Positions 41,419 to 49,939 of a DNA stretch of 56,830 bases are shown here, piece by piece. The DNA comes from Novosphingobium sp. PhB57. GTDB taxonomy: Bacteria > Pseudomonadota > Alphaproteobacteria > Sphingomonadales > Sphingomonadaceae. Where the stretch lies: contig NZ_SMBO01000015.1 in the NCBI RefSeq assembly GCF_004342985.1, forward strand, positions 1 through 56,830. Direction: 5' to 3'. Each line of letters starts with the position of its first letter. The stretch's first letter is position 1. A model generated the notes under the pieces. The model searched no databases, was not told the origin of the DNA, and saw nothing but the letters and a program-made list of their open reading frames with translations. The position numbers and the translations under genes are program-made.

Positions 41419-43602
41419 TTAGAGCACGCCCAGGATCGGCTCGCCCGTGCGGTAATCGACGATCGCGGCGGCGTTGTTCTGGAGGGTGATGAGGTTTTGC
41501 GCGGCGATCCTGGCGGGGGCGGGCTTGCCGAACTGATAGCCCTGGGCGAAATCGCATCCCCATTGGCGCAGGGTGGCGGCTTCCGCGATTTCCTCGATGC
41601 CCTCTGCGACAACGTCGATATTCAGCTTGTGGCAGATGTCGATCACGCCCTGGATCAGCGTGGCGCTGCGCATCTCGATCAGGCGGCCGCCGCGAACGAA
41701 GCTCTGGTCCAGTTTCAGTCGGTGAATTTCGAATTCGGAGAGGTAGCTGAGTGATGAGTATCCCGTGCCGAAGTCATCAAGAGCGATCACGTAACCGCGG
41801 TCGCGCAGACCCTGGAGGTTGTCGTGAACGGTGGGCGACTTGTTCAGGAGGACGCCTTCGGTGATCTCGAATCCGATCGATTTTGGGGAAACGTCGAACC
41901 GGGCGCGGTTGAAGTCGATCTGATCGAGCAGCGCCGGGTTCTCGAGCTGGAGCGGGGAGAGATTGATCGAGGTCCGCAGGTCCGGCCAGCGACGGCTATC
42001 GCGGAAGGCTTGCTGGATGATCCAAGCGCCGAGTTGCGGCATGAGACCGAGCTTTTCGATCACCGGGACGAAAACGGCGGGCGTGTCCTTGGCGCCGCGC
42101 TTCAGCCGCAACAGCGCCTCCACCCCGGCTGGCTTCATGGTGCGCAGGCTGATGATCGGCTGATAGAACAGCTCGAAGCCTTCGTCATCGATGGCCTTCT
42201 TCATCCGCGCTTCCAGGCCCTTGCGGCTCTTGAAGGCCTCCCCAAGTGCGGGATCGTAGACGACGTGGCGTTCCGGTCCTGCCGTCTTGGCAGCGCCGAG
42301 GGCGATGTCGGCATGGCGCATCAGGTCGCTGGCGGTATGACCATGTTCCGGAGCAGCGGCGATGCCCGCTGAGATCGTGACGGCGACGGTTGTTCCGTCG
42401 CGCGTTTCGCGTGTGATGGCGATGCCGGTGGCACGGGGGCCGAGCGTGAAGATGTCCGAATTGCCGACGATCAGCACGGCGAACTCATCCCCGTCGAGCC
42501 GCGAGACGAGGCACTGGGAACCCTGGAATTCCTTGAGCAACTGCTTGCCGAAGTCGAGGATGACTTGATCCCCGGCGCGATGGCCCAGTTCTTCGTTGAT
42601 GGCGCTGAAATCGTCGATGTCCAGCAGGATGAGCTGGCAGGCCTGAGAGCCGGCGATCTGCTCAAGCTGCTTGATGAACGTCGTGCGGTTCACCAGCCCC
42701 GTGATGGGGTCGAAAAGTTCGAGATAGCGCGCGCGCTGCGAGTTCGTTTCGGCCTCGTCCTTCAGGTTGCTCGCACGATAGGCTACCATGAGGAACAGGC
42801 CGAGCACGGCTGCGCCGATCGCCAGGGTGGCCGGGATAACGTATTCTCGGATTGCTTCCCCCGGCATGGCCGGCCGCCATGCGAGGCGGCCCAGCGAGGT
42901 GCCGTCCGAGGCTGACAACTGGACGCTTCGCATGTTGGACGGCGCAGCGGTGCGCGGGCCAAGGGCCGTGAACCCATCCAGCATTAGCGTGCTGGACCAA
43001 CGATTGAGCAGGGGATCGTCGAGGTACGTGATGGTCACCAGCGACAAAGGCTCTCCCGCCGCGGGAATGCGGGACGCAGCGACGACGACGGGAACGCCGC
43101 GAACCGAGGCGAGATCAGCCTTGGCATCCGGCGCTGCCTTGGCGGCTGTTCCTTCCGAGGCAGGCGATGCGTGGAGCGAGCTGGCGAGATCCTTGGCCGT
43201 GTCCTGGATTTCCTCCAGATCGGCCTCGTCGGCCCGGCCGCCGCGGGTATAGCCGTAGATCGCGCCGGAACGGGAGAGGATGGCCACGGTCCGGGTGGTT
43301 TCAGCGCTGACGGTCGGCCGTCCCAGCTCATTGTCCAGCCAGTTGGCGGCTTCGTCCGGGCCGAGCGCTGCGATTCGCTGCGCAGGTTCCATGCGTGCGC
43401 TGGTGGCCGCGGCCTGGGCTGCAGCACCGGAAAGTGTGCGCGCGATGGTCTTTTCGACTTGCTGCTGCTGTCGGTTTGCCGCGATTCGGTCCATGGACTG
43501 CGAGGTCACGAAAAGTGCCGCCGAACCGCCCAGCGTCAGCCCGAGAAGACCAACTATCGCTGCCACCCCCCGGTGACCCGCTAATTTATGGCCGTTAAGC
43601 AT
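41419..43602 (-). CDS. Membrane GGDEF-EAL protein with a degenerate GGDEF motif
   Basis: The product is 727 aa. It has an N-terminal membrane helix (VAAIVGLLGLTLGGSAALFV), a periplasmic sensor region (about 35-260) and a second helix (IPATLAIGAAVLGLFLMVAY). The GGDEF domain (about 290-455) has DPITGLVNRTTF but reads S-R-L-DGDEF where GGDEF is expected. The EAL domain (about 475-715) keeps GVEALLRL, INLSPLQL, FEITEGVLL, DDFGTGYSSL, LKLDQSFV, VVAEGIE and QGYQFGKP. The first Gly of GGDEF is replaced, so cyclase activity is doubtful, while the phosphodiesterase looks intact. It probably lowers cyclic di-GMP, with the GGDEF part binding GTP as a regulator. Confidence 0.9.
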   Translation of the reverse strand: MLNGHKLAGHRGVAAIVGLLGLTLGGSAALFVTSQSMDRIAANRQQQQVEKTIARTLSGAAAQAAATSARMEPAQRIAALGPDEAANWLDNELGRPTVSAETTRTVAILSRSGAIYGYTRGGRADEADLEEIQDTAKDLASSLHASPASEGTAAKAAPDAKADLASVRGVPVVVAASRIPAAGEPLSLVTITYLDDPLLNRWSSTLMLDGFTALGPRTAAPSNMRSVQLSASDGTSLGRLAWRPAMPGEAIREYVIPATLAIGAAVLGLFLMVAYRASNLKDEAETNSQRARYLELFDPITGLVNRTTFIKQLEQIAGSQACQLILLDIDDFSAINEELGHRAGDQVILDFGKQLLKEFQGSQCLVSRLDGDEFAVLIVGNSDIFTLGPRATGIAITRETRDGTTVAVTISAGIAAAPEHGHTASDLMRHADIALGAAKTAGPERHVVYDPALGEAFKSRKGLEARMKKAIDDEGFELFYQPIISLRTMKPAGVEALLRLKRGAKDTPAVFVPVIEKLGLMPQLGAWIIQQAFRDSRRWPDLRTSINLSPLQLENPALLDQIDFNRARFDVSPKSIGFEITEGVLLNKSPTVHDNLQGLRDRGYVIALDDFGTGYSSLSYLSEFEIHRLKLDQSFVRGGRLIEMRSATLIQGVIDICHKLNIDVVAEGIEEIAEAATLRQWGCDFAQGYQFGKPAPARIAAQNLITLQNNAAAIVDYRTGEPILGVL

Positions 43603-43772
43603 TCGCGATCCCTACTTGGTCCCCGACTTTCTGGGTCCTTCGAAGCGATTGCATTAACCTGCTTTCGTCAACAAATCGCAACCAGACAGTCGGGTGCCGG
43701 AAATATCTTCGCTACCCTGGGACAGCGGCTGTCTCGCCCCGCGCGCCCTTTTTCCTATTATAGGCGAAAAAT

Positions 43773-43961
43773 TCAGGCGCAGGCGCGCAGCATTGTCAGG
43801 CTGCTCTCATCTTCGATCAGGCGAAGCCCCGGCTGGCCGGCGACGATGTCCCGGAAGCTTGAGAAACGGGGCGACTTGAGCAGATATCCCGCCGCGCCGA
43901 GTTCGACCGAGCGCCGCTGGTCCGGCCCATAGTCGGAGCCGCTGCACATGATGACTAGCAT
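43773..43961 (-). pseudogene. Response-regulator receiver-domain fragment
   Basis: The frame from ATG 43961 gives 62 residues: MLVIMCSGSDYGPDQRRSVE, LGAAGYLLKSPRF, then SSFRDIVAGQPGLRLIEDE. These match the second half of a receiver domain, including the S/T-Lys region (YLLKSP). The first half with the phosphoacceptor Asp is missing. Upstream codons in the same frame (KRLRDM) extend the match into the end of the GAF gene, so the fragment looks joined to it by a deletion. Translation from ATG 43961 is possible (GAGGG just upstream). Confidence 0.6.
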
Positions 43962-43966
43962 GTCCC

Positions 43967-44578
43967 TCAATCGCTTGTCTGTTGCTCGCTGATGCGCCGC
44001 TGCTGTTCCTGGAGGCGATGCACCACGCCCTGAAGGCGGGTGTAGTGTTCGGCGTTTTCCAGCGTGACCGAGGTGGTGTCGGCCAAGGCCTGGAGAATGG
44101 CCAGTTCCTCGGCCGTCGTCGCGCGGCGGGACGACCAGTAGTTGCCGATGGCGCCGATGGGCGAGGTGCGGCGGATCGGCACCATCGCCATGCTCTTCAC
44201 GAACGTGGGGCGATAGGCTTCGACCGGGACGCGCGGATCGGCGTAGATATCCTCGATCACCGCGCTCTGTGCATTGATCATCACCCAGCCGCTGACACAT
44301 GTGCTCATCGGGAAGCGGCGGCCCTTCCACAAGGGCGCTATGGCGTTCTCCTCCGCGTAGTAGCACATGTCGCCGTCCCGCAGGACGAACGTGGCGCCAT
44401 CAGCTCCGGTCAGGTTGCGCGCGGCGTCCCGGACGATGGCGGTGACGGCGTCCAGATCGCGCGCGTGGGACAAGTCCTGCACCGCGGCGACGAGGCGCTC
44501 CATGGCCGAAATGTACCACGACGAGGGCTCGGCGGGCGATCCCGGGGCACTGGGGGGAGAAAACAGGATGGCGTCCAT
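43967..44578 (-). CDS. GAF-domain protein
   Basis: The product is 203 aa from ATG 44578; a GTG at 44611 is an alternative. The GAF domain covers about 20-180: AVTAIVRDAARNLTGADGAT, FPMSTCVSGWVMINAQSAVI, SMAMVPIRRTSPIGAIGNYW. A short coiled coil (YTRLQGVVHRLQEQQRRISE) ends the protein just where related proteins often continue into a histidine-kinase part. The abrupt end and the receiver fragment 6 bases downstream suggest a deleted signalling gene. A redox or small-molecule sensor role is only a family expectation. Confidence 0.75.
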   Translation of the reverse strand: MDAILFSPPSAPGSPAEPSSWYISAMERLVAAVQDLSHARDLDAVTAIVRDAARNLTGADGATFVLRDGDMCYYAEENAIAPLWKGRRFPMSTCVSGWVMINAQSAVIEDIYADPRVPVEAYRPTFVKSMAMVPIRRTSPIGAIGNYWSSRRATTAEELAILQALADTTSVTLENAEHYTRLQGVVHRLQEQQRRISEQQTSD

Positions 44579-44707
44579 GGCAAGCGCCTTCGGTTTCGAT
44601 CGTGACTGCACCGCACGCGGGTCTAGCGCGCGAAACCTTCCGCAAGCCTAACTCGGCGATATGTATTCTTTCGGGGGTGCCGGAAAGGCGCGGTCAGGGG
44701 CAGGCGT

Positions 44708-45376
44708 TCAGGCCGGTGCTTCGGGGCCGGCGCAGGATGCGGCTTCGAATACCGCGCGCTGGTCGGCAAAGGCGCGTTGGTAGGCGGGGCGTGCTTCGGC
44801 GCGGGCGATATAGGCCAGCAGTGGGGGCCAGGCGTCGAGGAGGTTGGAACTGACCAGTCGGCGCAGCACGGTCACCATCATTAGGTCTCCCGCGCTGAAG
44901 GCACCGTCCAGCCATTCGGCGCTCCCAAGCGAGGCGGTCAGTTGCTGGAGGCGGGCCTGCACGCGCTTTTCGAGCATCGGCTGCCGCGCTGCGAACCAGG
45001 CCTGCTCCCGCTCGAATATCATCGCCATGGTGCATTCGACGATGGGTGGCTCCACCGTGTTGAGCGCCGCGACGAGCCAGGCGACGGCGCGGGCACGGGC
45101 ATGGGCATCCTCGGGCAGGAGACCGGGGTGTGTGCCGGCGAGGTGGAGGACGATGGCGCCGGATTCGAACAGCACGAGATCGCCGTCTTCCAGGCTGGGG
45201 ATCTGCCCGAAGGGCTGGTGCGCGAGATGTTCGGGCCTCTTGAGCGCTTCGAACGAAAGCAACCGCACTTCGTAAGGCAGGCCCAGTTCCTCCAGCGCCC
45301 AGCGTACCCGCATGTCCCGCGCGAGGCCCCGCCCCCGGTCGGGCGAGTTTTCGAAAGCGGTGATGGTGATCGTCAT
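44708..45376 (-). CDS. Glutathione S-transferase
   Basis: The product is 222 aa, a typical GST length. The thioredoxin-like N-terminal domain shows MRVRWALEELGLPYEVRLLS, QPFGQIPSLEDGDLVLFESG with the cis-Pro (QIPSL) and the ES glutathione-gamma-glutamyl-binding pair. The helical C-terminal domain includes WLDGAFSAGDLMMVTVLRRL, the N-capping/hydrophobic-staple region. ATG 45376 gives the family start. It probably conjugates or reduces electrophiles; the substrate is unknown. It stands 95 bases downstream of the glycerophosphodiesterase gene on the same strand. Confidence 0.88.
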   Translation of the reverse strand: MTITITAFENSPDRGRGLARDMRVRWALEELGLPYEVRLLSFEALKRPEHLAHQPFGQIPSLEDGDLVLFESGAIVLHLAGTHPGLLPEDAHARARAVAWLVAALNTVEPPIVECTMAMIFEREQAWFAARQPMLEKRVQARLQQLTASLGSAEWLDGAFSAGDLMMVTVLRRLVSSNLLDAWPPLLAYIARAEARPAYQRAFADQRAVFEAASCAGPEAPA

Positions 45377-45470
45377 GGCGAGGCTCCCGGCAATGCGGGA
45401 TCCTACCATGCAGCGAAGCGACAGGCGATCCGGGTTCGTGTGGGCGGGCGGGTTGCCGAAGAGTGCTGTG

Positions 45471-46643
45471 TCAGGCCGTGCCGTCCACGGCCGCACGTCC
45501 GAGGCCCGGATCGTCGGTGAAGAAGGAATCGACACCCGCCGCGATGAAGCGGCGCATGAATTCGATGCAGGCCTTGTCCTGACGCGCCGAATCGCCGCCC
45601 GGGCCGCGGAAGTCCGTGGGCAGGAAGCTGTTTTCCGGCCGCACCGTCCAGGTCGAGACGAGCAGGCCGGCCGCATGGGCATCGCGCACCAGCGTGCTCG
45701 GCTTGCCCAGCGGGCCGGACTTGCCCGTGGCATCGCCGAAGGGGATGATCCCCTGGAGCACGGGGGCGATCCAGTCGGCATAAGTCCTGACTTCGGCCAG
45801 ACCGGCGGGCGTGAGCATCTGCTTGAACGTGAGGCTGCCCCCGGAGGCGGCGACATCGGCGGGGTGCATGTCCAGAGGCACGGTCAGTTGCAGGAGTTGC
45901 AGGCTGCGATAGGTTGCGATGCGCGGGCGCAGCCACTTGAGATTGGCCACCTCGAAGCTCTGGACGATCACCGGGGCGGTCGAGAGATAATGGCTAGCGG
46001 CCACGCGGTCGAGGAAGCGCTGTTCTTGCGGCAGGCCGATCCCGGCGAAATAGGTGGAGTGCTTGATCTCGGGAATGAGGCCGATCTTGCGGCCGCGTGC
46101 GGCGGATTCCGCGGCCACGAAGTCCGCGATTTCCTCAAGCGTGAGCAGTTGGAACTGGCCGTCGTAGCTCTTGCTTTCGGGGCGCATGGCGCCGAGCCGT
46201 TCGACTGCGCGCAGGGTCTTGATCTCTGCGAGGGTGAAATCCTCGGTGAACCAGCCGGTGACCTTTTCCCCGTCGATCACCTTGGTCGTGCGGCGCTGGG
46301 CGAATTCGGGATGGTCCGCGACATTGGTAGTTTCGGCGATGTTGTTCTCATGCCGGGCGATCAGGGCACCGTCCTTGGTCGAGACGAGATCCGGCTCCAC
46401 GAAGTCCGCGCCCTGGTCGATGGCCTTGGCGTAGGACGCCAGGGTGTGCTCTGGCCGCAGCGCCGAGCAGCCGCGGTGGCCGATCACCAGCGGCTTCTTG
46501 CGCGCGCCTCCAGTATGCGCGACCGAATTCTGCGGCGCCGCCAGTGCGGGGCCCTGGCCGAGAAGCGTGGCGGCGCCTGCCCCAGCGCCGGCAAGGAGCA
46601 TGCCGCGGCGGGACAGGGTGGTTTCGGCCGGGTGGTGGTTCAT
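45471..46643 (-). CDS. glpQ: Tat-exported glycerophosphodiester phosphodiesterase
   Basis: The product is 390 aa. A Tat-type signal (SRRGMLLAGAGAGAATLLGQ, ending ALA) precedes the GDPD domain: LVIGHRGCSALRPEHTLASY (HRG and Pro-Glu-His-Thr), GADFVEPDLVSTKDGALIAR followed by HE (metal ligands), and LIPEIKHS. The C-terminus has VDSFFTDDPGL. It cleaves glycerophosphodiesters to glycerol-3-phosphate and an alcohol in the periplasm. ATG 46643 is 7 bases after GGAGAT, better than the ATG at 46664. The length matches periplasmic GlpQ-type enzymes. Confidence 0.92.
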   Translation of the reverse strand: MNHHPAETTLSRRGMLLAGAGAGAATLLGQGPALAAPQNSVAHTGGARKKPLVIGHRGCSALRPEHTLASYAKAIDQGADFVEPDLVSTKDGALIARHENNIAETTNVADHPEFAQRRTTKVIDGEKVTGWFTEDFTLAEIKTLRAVERLGAMRPESKSYDGQFQLLTLEEIADFVAAESAARGRKIGLIPEIKHSTYFAGIGLPQEQRFLDRVAASHYLSTAPVIVQSFEVANLKWLRPRIATYRSLQLLQLTVPLDMHPADVAASGGSLTFKQMLTPAGLAEVRTYADWIAPVLQGIIPFGDATGKSGPLGKPSTLVRDAHAAGLLVSTWTVRPENSFLPTDFRGPGGDSARQDKACIEFMRRFIAAGVDSFFTDDPGLGRAAVDGTA

Positions 46644-46929
46644 CGCGGTAATCTCCGGGCTCAAGGCAGGGATCGCGGGCAGCGTACCCCGTGCAGAAGC
46701 GCGGCGCTGCGGCCATGATCCCGCCTCCTGGCGGGGCGGCAGGGTGTGTCCCTTGCGCGACTAGCCCCGGATCATGACAGCACGGGGTCGGAATATCGCC
46801 TTGCGTCAGGGGCTTGCCGCGTTGCCGGAAGGGGGCGGCGATTTGCCGCTCCTTTGCGCGAACTCATGCCTTCGTTCGGGCGTTCAGGCTGCGAGCGTCA
46901 GGGGAGCAACCGGAGGGAGGAGCCCGATC

Positions 46930-47649
46930 ATGGAACATCTCAGTTTTCCCAACGAAAGCGCCGAATACCGCCGCGCGCGCAACGAACTGCTCGATGCCGA
47001 AATGGACCTGCGCCGCCAGACGGAAACGGTTGCGGCGATGCGCCGGGCGCTGCCCCCCGGCGGGACGATCAAGGAGGACTACGTCTTCGAACGCGTCGGG
47101 GACCATCAGCGCCCGGAGCAGGTGCGGCTCTCGGAACTGTTCGCGGGGAAGCCCAGCCTGATCCTCTACAGCTACATGTTCGGTCCCGAGCGCGACGAGC
47201 CTTGCACCGGTTGCACGCATCTGCTCGACGGGCTGGACGGGGCCGCACGGCATGTCCCGCAGGCTGCGGCGTTCTACGTCGTCGCCCGTTCGCCTTTGGC
47301 CCGTCTGGTGGCCTGGGCGCGTGAGCGCCGCTGGCCGCATCTCCGGTTCCTCTCGGCCGAAGGCAGCAGCTACACACGGGACTATTTCGGCAACACGGCC
47401 GGCGTAACCCCCGCCATGCGCCAGGAGCGCGGGTACGAGGACGGAAAGGACTGGGACGAGCCGATGATCAATGTCTTCCGTAAGGACGGCGGCGAGGTTC
47501 GGCATTTTTGGGGCGGCGAACTGCTCTACGCCCCGGAGGAGCCGGACCAGCACCATCGCTCGCTGGATGCTTTGGACCCGGTCTGGGGCTTGCTGGACCT
47601 GCTGCCCGAGGGGCGCGGAGATTTCTTCCCGAAGCTGAGCTACCGCTGA
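46930..47649 (+). CDS. DUF899-family thioredoxin-like protein
   Basis: The product is 239 aa. The helical N-terminus (YRRARNELLDAEMDLRRQTE) is followed by a thioredoxin-like domain. That domain includes MFGPERDEPCTGCTHLLDGL with a CxxC motif (C-T-G-C), VVARSPLARLVAWARERRW, and DGGEVRHFWGGELL near the end. This is the layout of the DUF899 (predicted dithiol-disulfide oxidoreductase) family. ATG 46930 follows GGAGGGAGGAG. The real partner is unknown. A hairpin at 47664-47699 downstream may end its transcript before the cobalamin riboswitch. Confidence 0.85.
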   Translation: MEHLSFPNESAEYRRARNELLDAEMDLRRQTETVAAMRRALPPGGTIKEDYVFERVGDHQRPEQVRLSELFAGKPSLILYSYMFGPERDEPCTGCTHLLDGLDGAARHVPQAAAFYVVARSPLARLVAWARERRWPHLRFLSAEGSSYTRDYFGNTAGVTPAMRQERGYEDGKDWDEPMINVFRKDGGEVRHFWGGELLYAPEEPDQHHRSLDALDPVWGLLDLLPEGRGDFFPKLSYR

Positions 47650-47663
47650 CCGGGGGTCTCTAA

Positions 47664-47699
47664 CCACGTTCCCGGCGCGCGTCCCTGTTTGGACGTGGC
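47664..47699 (+). terminator. Hairpin after the DUF899 gene
   Basis: CCACGT (47664-47669) pairs with ACGTGG (47694-47699), with a nested GTCC/GGAC stem at 47681-47694. It lies 15 bases past the stop codon. There is no clear T-run, so termination is not certain. Confidence 0.35.
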
Positions 47700-47744
47700 T
47701 CCATGAGACTTGCGGATCGGCATTTCCTGCGTTAGCGCCCCGGT

Positions 47745-47773
47745 GCCCGCCCGATCCGTCAGGATCGGCGGGC
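47745..47773 (+). other. Strong stem-loop just upstream of the cobalamin riboswitch
   Basis: GCCCGC-CCGATCC (47745-47757) pairs with GGATCGG-CGGGC (47762-47773) around a GTCA loop, with one bulged base. It sits 10 bases before the aptamer and may be a peripheral stem or an insulating terminator. Confidence 0.45.
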
Positions 47774-47782
47774 AAGATCGCG

Positions 47783-47986
47783 CCGGTGCCTCGAACGAGG
47801 CTTAATAGGGAACGCGGTGAGAGGGTTCGTCCCTCGAATCCGCGGCTGTCCCTGCAACTGTGAGCGGTGAGCAAGATGCCGTGGCTTCCCCCGGGGAGCC
47901 GGCCACTGGATCGCGGGCGCCCGGCGCCACGGACCGGGAAGGCCGAGCATCGCGCTTTGACCCGCAAGCCAGGAGACCTGCCGGCG
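47783..47986 (+). promoter_or_regulatory. Cobalamin (AdoCbl) riboswitch
   Basis: The conserved elements appear in order: GGTGCC (47785-47790), GGCTTAATAGGGAACGCGGTG, CCGCGGCTGTCCCTGCAACT followed by GTGAGCGG, GCCACTG, GGGAAGGCC, and the B12 box AAGCCAGGAGACCTGCCG (47966-47983). Binding of B12 coenzyme is expected to shut off the downstream cob genes. A further 189 bases to the cobG start form the expression platform; CCCTGG-C-CCAGGG (48002-48014) is a palindrome there that could compete with the B12-box stem. Confidence 0.95.
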
Positions 47987-48175
47987 CATCGGTCGCTCTT
48001 GCCCTGGCCCAGGGATAGGCCAAGGCTCGGTACTCCGCGTGAGCGACGAAGCCGTGCGGCTGGGGCTGCATCGGCGCGCAGGACGGGCGTTCATCGCGCC
48101 CGCCCGTCGTTGCGTGCGGACCGACGCCCGTCGGCAAGCCCCGGTCATCGTCGCTGCGCGCGAGAGGATGATGCC

Positions 48176-49309
48176 GTGGGGCAGGATGAAACGCGCGTCC
48201 CGATGACAGGCTTCGCCTTGCGCGGCTGGTGCCCGGATGCCTGGCGTCCGATGATGGCCGGAGACGGGCTGATCGTGCGCGTGAAGCCCCGGCTGGCGCG
48301 CCTGACCGCGGCCGAGATCGCGGTGCTTGCTGATCTGGCGCGCCGTTTCGGCAGCGGTGCGATAGACATCACCAATCGCGCCAATCTCCAGATCCGCGGT
48401 GTCCGCGAGCAGGGCTGGCAGGATCTGCTGCGCGCCCTGGTCGACCGGGGCCTGGTCGATTCCGACGCTGCTCTGGAGGGGCGGCGCAACCTCCTTGTCG
48501 CACCCGGCTGGGATCGCGGGGACGATACCGCGCGGATCGCGGAAGAACTCCTGGGCCGTCTGGGCGAGTTGCCCGAATTGCCCGGAAAGATGGGCATCGC
48601 GGTCGATGCCGGCCCCGTCGCCACGCTGCTGGACAGCCCTGCGGATTTCCGCATCGAGCGCGCGGAAGCCGGCGGCCTGCTGCTCCGCCTCGACGGGCGC
48701 GAGAGCGGGGTTTCCATCCTGCCGGAAGAGGCCACAGACCGCCTGATCGCGCTCGCGCACTGGTTCGTGGAGACAGGCGGCGCCGCTGCCCGCCGGGCCT
48801 CGCGCCACACGGCCGCTCTTCCACAATGGGCGCGGGGGGATGGCCGTCCCGCCGTCGGAGCCGCTGCGCCGCATGGCTACGGGGTGCCGTTCGGGCGGAT
48901 CGAGGGGGAGGCAATGGTGCGGCTGATGGCAGCGACCGGCGCTGCGGCGCTTCGCGTTACGTCTTGGCGGCAGCTTCTGGCCGAATCCGAGGTGCGAGAG
49001 CCGGTGGAGGGCTTCGTTCGCGATCCCGGCGACCCGCTGCTGCGCGCCGATGCCTGTCCGGGCGCGCCGACATGCCCGCAGGCGACGGTCGAAACGCGCG
49101 AACTGGCGCGCCGGTTGGCGCCGCATGTGTCCGGGCGCCTGCACGTTTCCGGCTGCGCGAAAGGCTGCGCGCGCGCACGGCCGAGCGACGTGGTCCTGAC
49201 CGGGCGCGACGGCGCCTTCGACCTCGCCCTCCGTGGCCGCGCGGGCGATCCGCCGACGCGGGCCGGCCTTTCTCCCGACCATGTCCTTGCCCATTTCGGA
49301 GCCTCATGA
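48176..49309 (+). CDS. cobG: Precorrin-3B synthase
   Basis: The product is 377 aa. It has two ferredoxin-like half-domains and the siroheme-type iron-sulfur motif split as CPGAPTCPQ and SGCAKGCARA, plus GAIDITNRANLQIRGV near residue 60. CobG adds oxygen to precorrin-3A and needs O2, which marks the aerobic pathway. GTG 48176 follows GAGAGG at 8 bases; ATG 48203 is an alternative. It is the first gene behind the riboswitch. Its stop directly abuts cobH. Confidence 0.9.
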   Translation: MGQDETRVPMTGFALRGWCPDAWRPMMAGDGLIVRVKPRLARLTAAEIAVLADLARRFGSGAIDITNRANLQIRGVREQGWQDLLRALVDRGLVDSDAALEGRRNLLVAPGWDRGDDTARIAEELLGRLGELPELPGKMGIAVDAGPVATLLDSPADFRIERAEAGGLLLRLDGRESGVSILPEEATDRLIALAHWFVETGGAAARRASRHTAALPQWARGDGRPAVGAAAPHGYGVPFGRIEGEAMVRLMAATGAAALRVTSWRQLLAESEVREPVEGFVRDPGDPLLRADACPGAPTCPQATVETRELARRLAPHVSGRLHVSGCAKGCARARPSDVVLTGRDGAFDLALRGRAGDPPTRAGLSPDHVLAHFGAS

Positions 49310-49939
49310 ATGGCGCATATCTACGAAAAGGATGGCGCGGCCATCTATCGCCAGTCGTTTGCGACGATCCGCGCTGAGGCGGACCTCGCGGCCTTTTCCG
49401 CTGACGAGGAGCGCATCGCGGTCCGCATGATCCACGCCTCGGGGCTGGTGGAGCTGGCGCGGCACATCCGCTTCTCGCCCGGATTCGCCCGCGAGGCGAT
49501 GGCGGCGCTGGAGGCGGGTGCGCCGATCCTGTGCGATGCGCGCATGGTGGGCGAAGGGATCACCCGCGCCCGGCTTCCCGCGGACAATTCGGTGATCTGC
49601 ACGCTCCAGGATCCGCAAGTCCCGCAAATGGCGCAGGCGATGGCCAATACCCGCTCAGCGGCGGCGCTCGAACTCTGGCGGCCGCACCTTGGCGGGGCGG
49701 TGGTGGCCATCGGCAATGCGCCCACCGCGCTGTTCCACTTGCTCGACATGCTGGAGGACCCCGATTGCCCGCGCCCGGCAGCGATCATTGGCTGTCCGGT
49801 CGGCTTCGTGGGGGCGGCCGAGTCCAAGGCTGCCCTCTGGGATGCCTGCCCGGTGCCCTGCTGCATCGTCGAAGGAAGGCTGGGCGGCAGCGCGATCACC
49901 GTGGCCGCGGTCAACGCCATCGCGAGCAGCGCGGAATGA
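49310..49939 (+). CDS. cobH: Precorrin-8X methylmutase
   Basis: The product is 209 aa, normal for CobH/CbiC. Landmarks are RMIHASGLVELARHIRFSPG with the catalytic His, CDARMVGEGITRARLP, LGGAVVAIGNAPTALFHLLD and IIGCPVGFVGAAESKAAL. It moves a methyl from C11 to C12 to give hydrogenobyrinic acid. The ATG follows the cobG stop with no gap, and the end overlaps cobI in ATGA. Confidence 0.95.
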   Translation: MAHIYEKDGAAIYRQSFATIRAEADLAAFSADEERIAVRMIHASGLVELARHIRFSPGFAREAMAALEAGAPILCDARMVGEGITRARLPADNSVICTLQDPQVPQMAQAMANTRSAAALELWRPHLGGAVVAIGNAPTALFHLLDMLEDPDCPRPAAIIGCPVGFVGAAESKAALWDACPVPCCIVEGRLGGSAITVAAVNAIASSAE

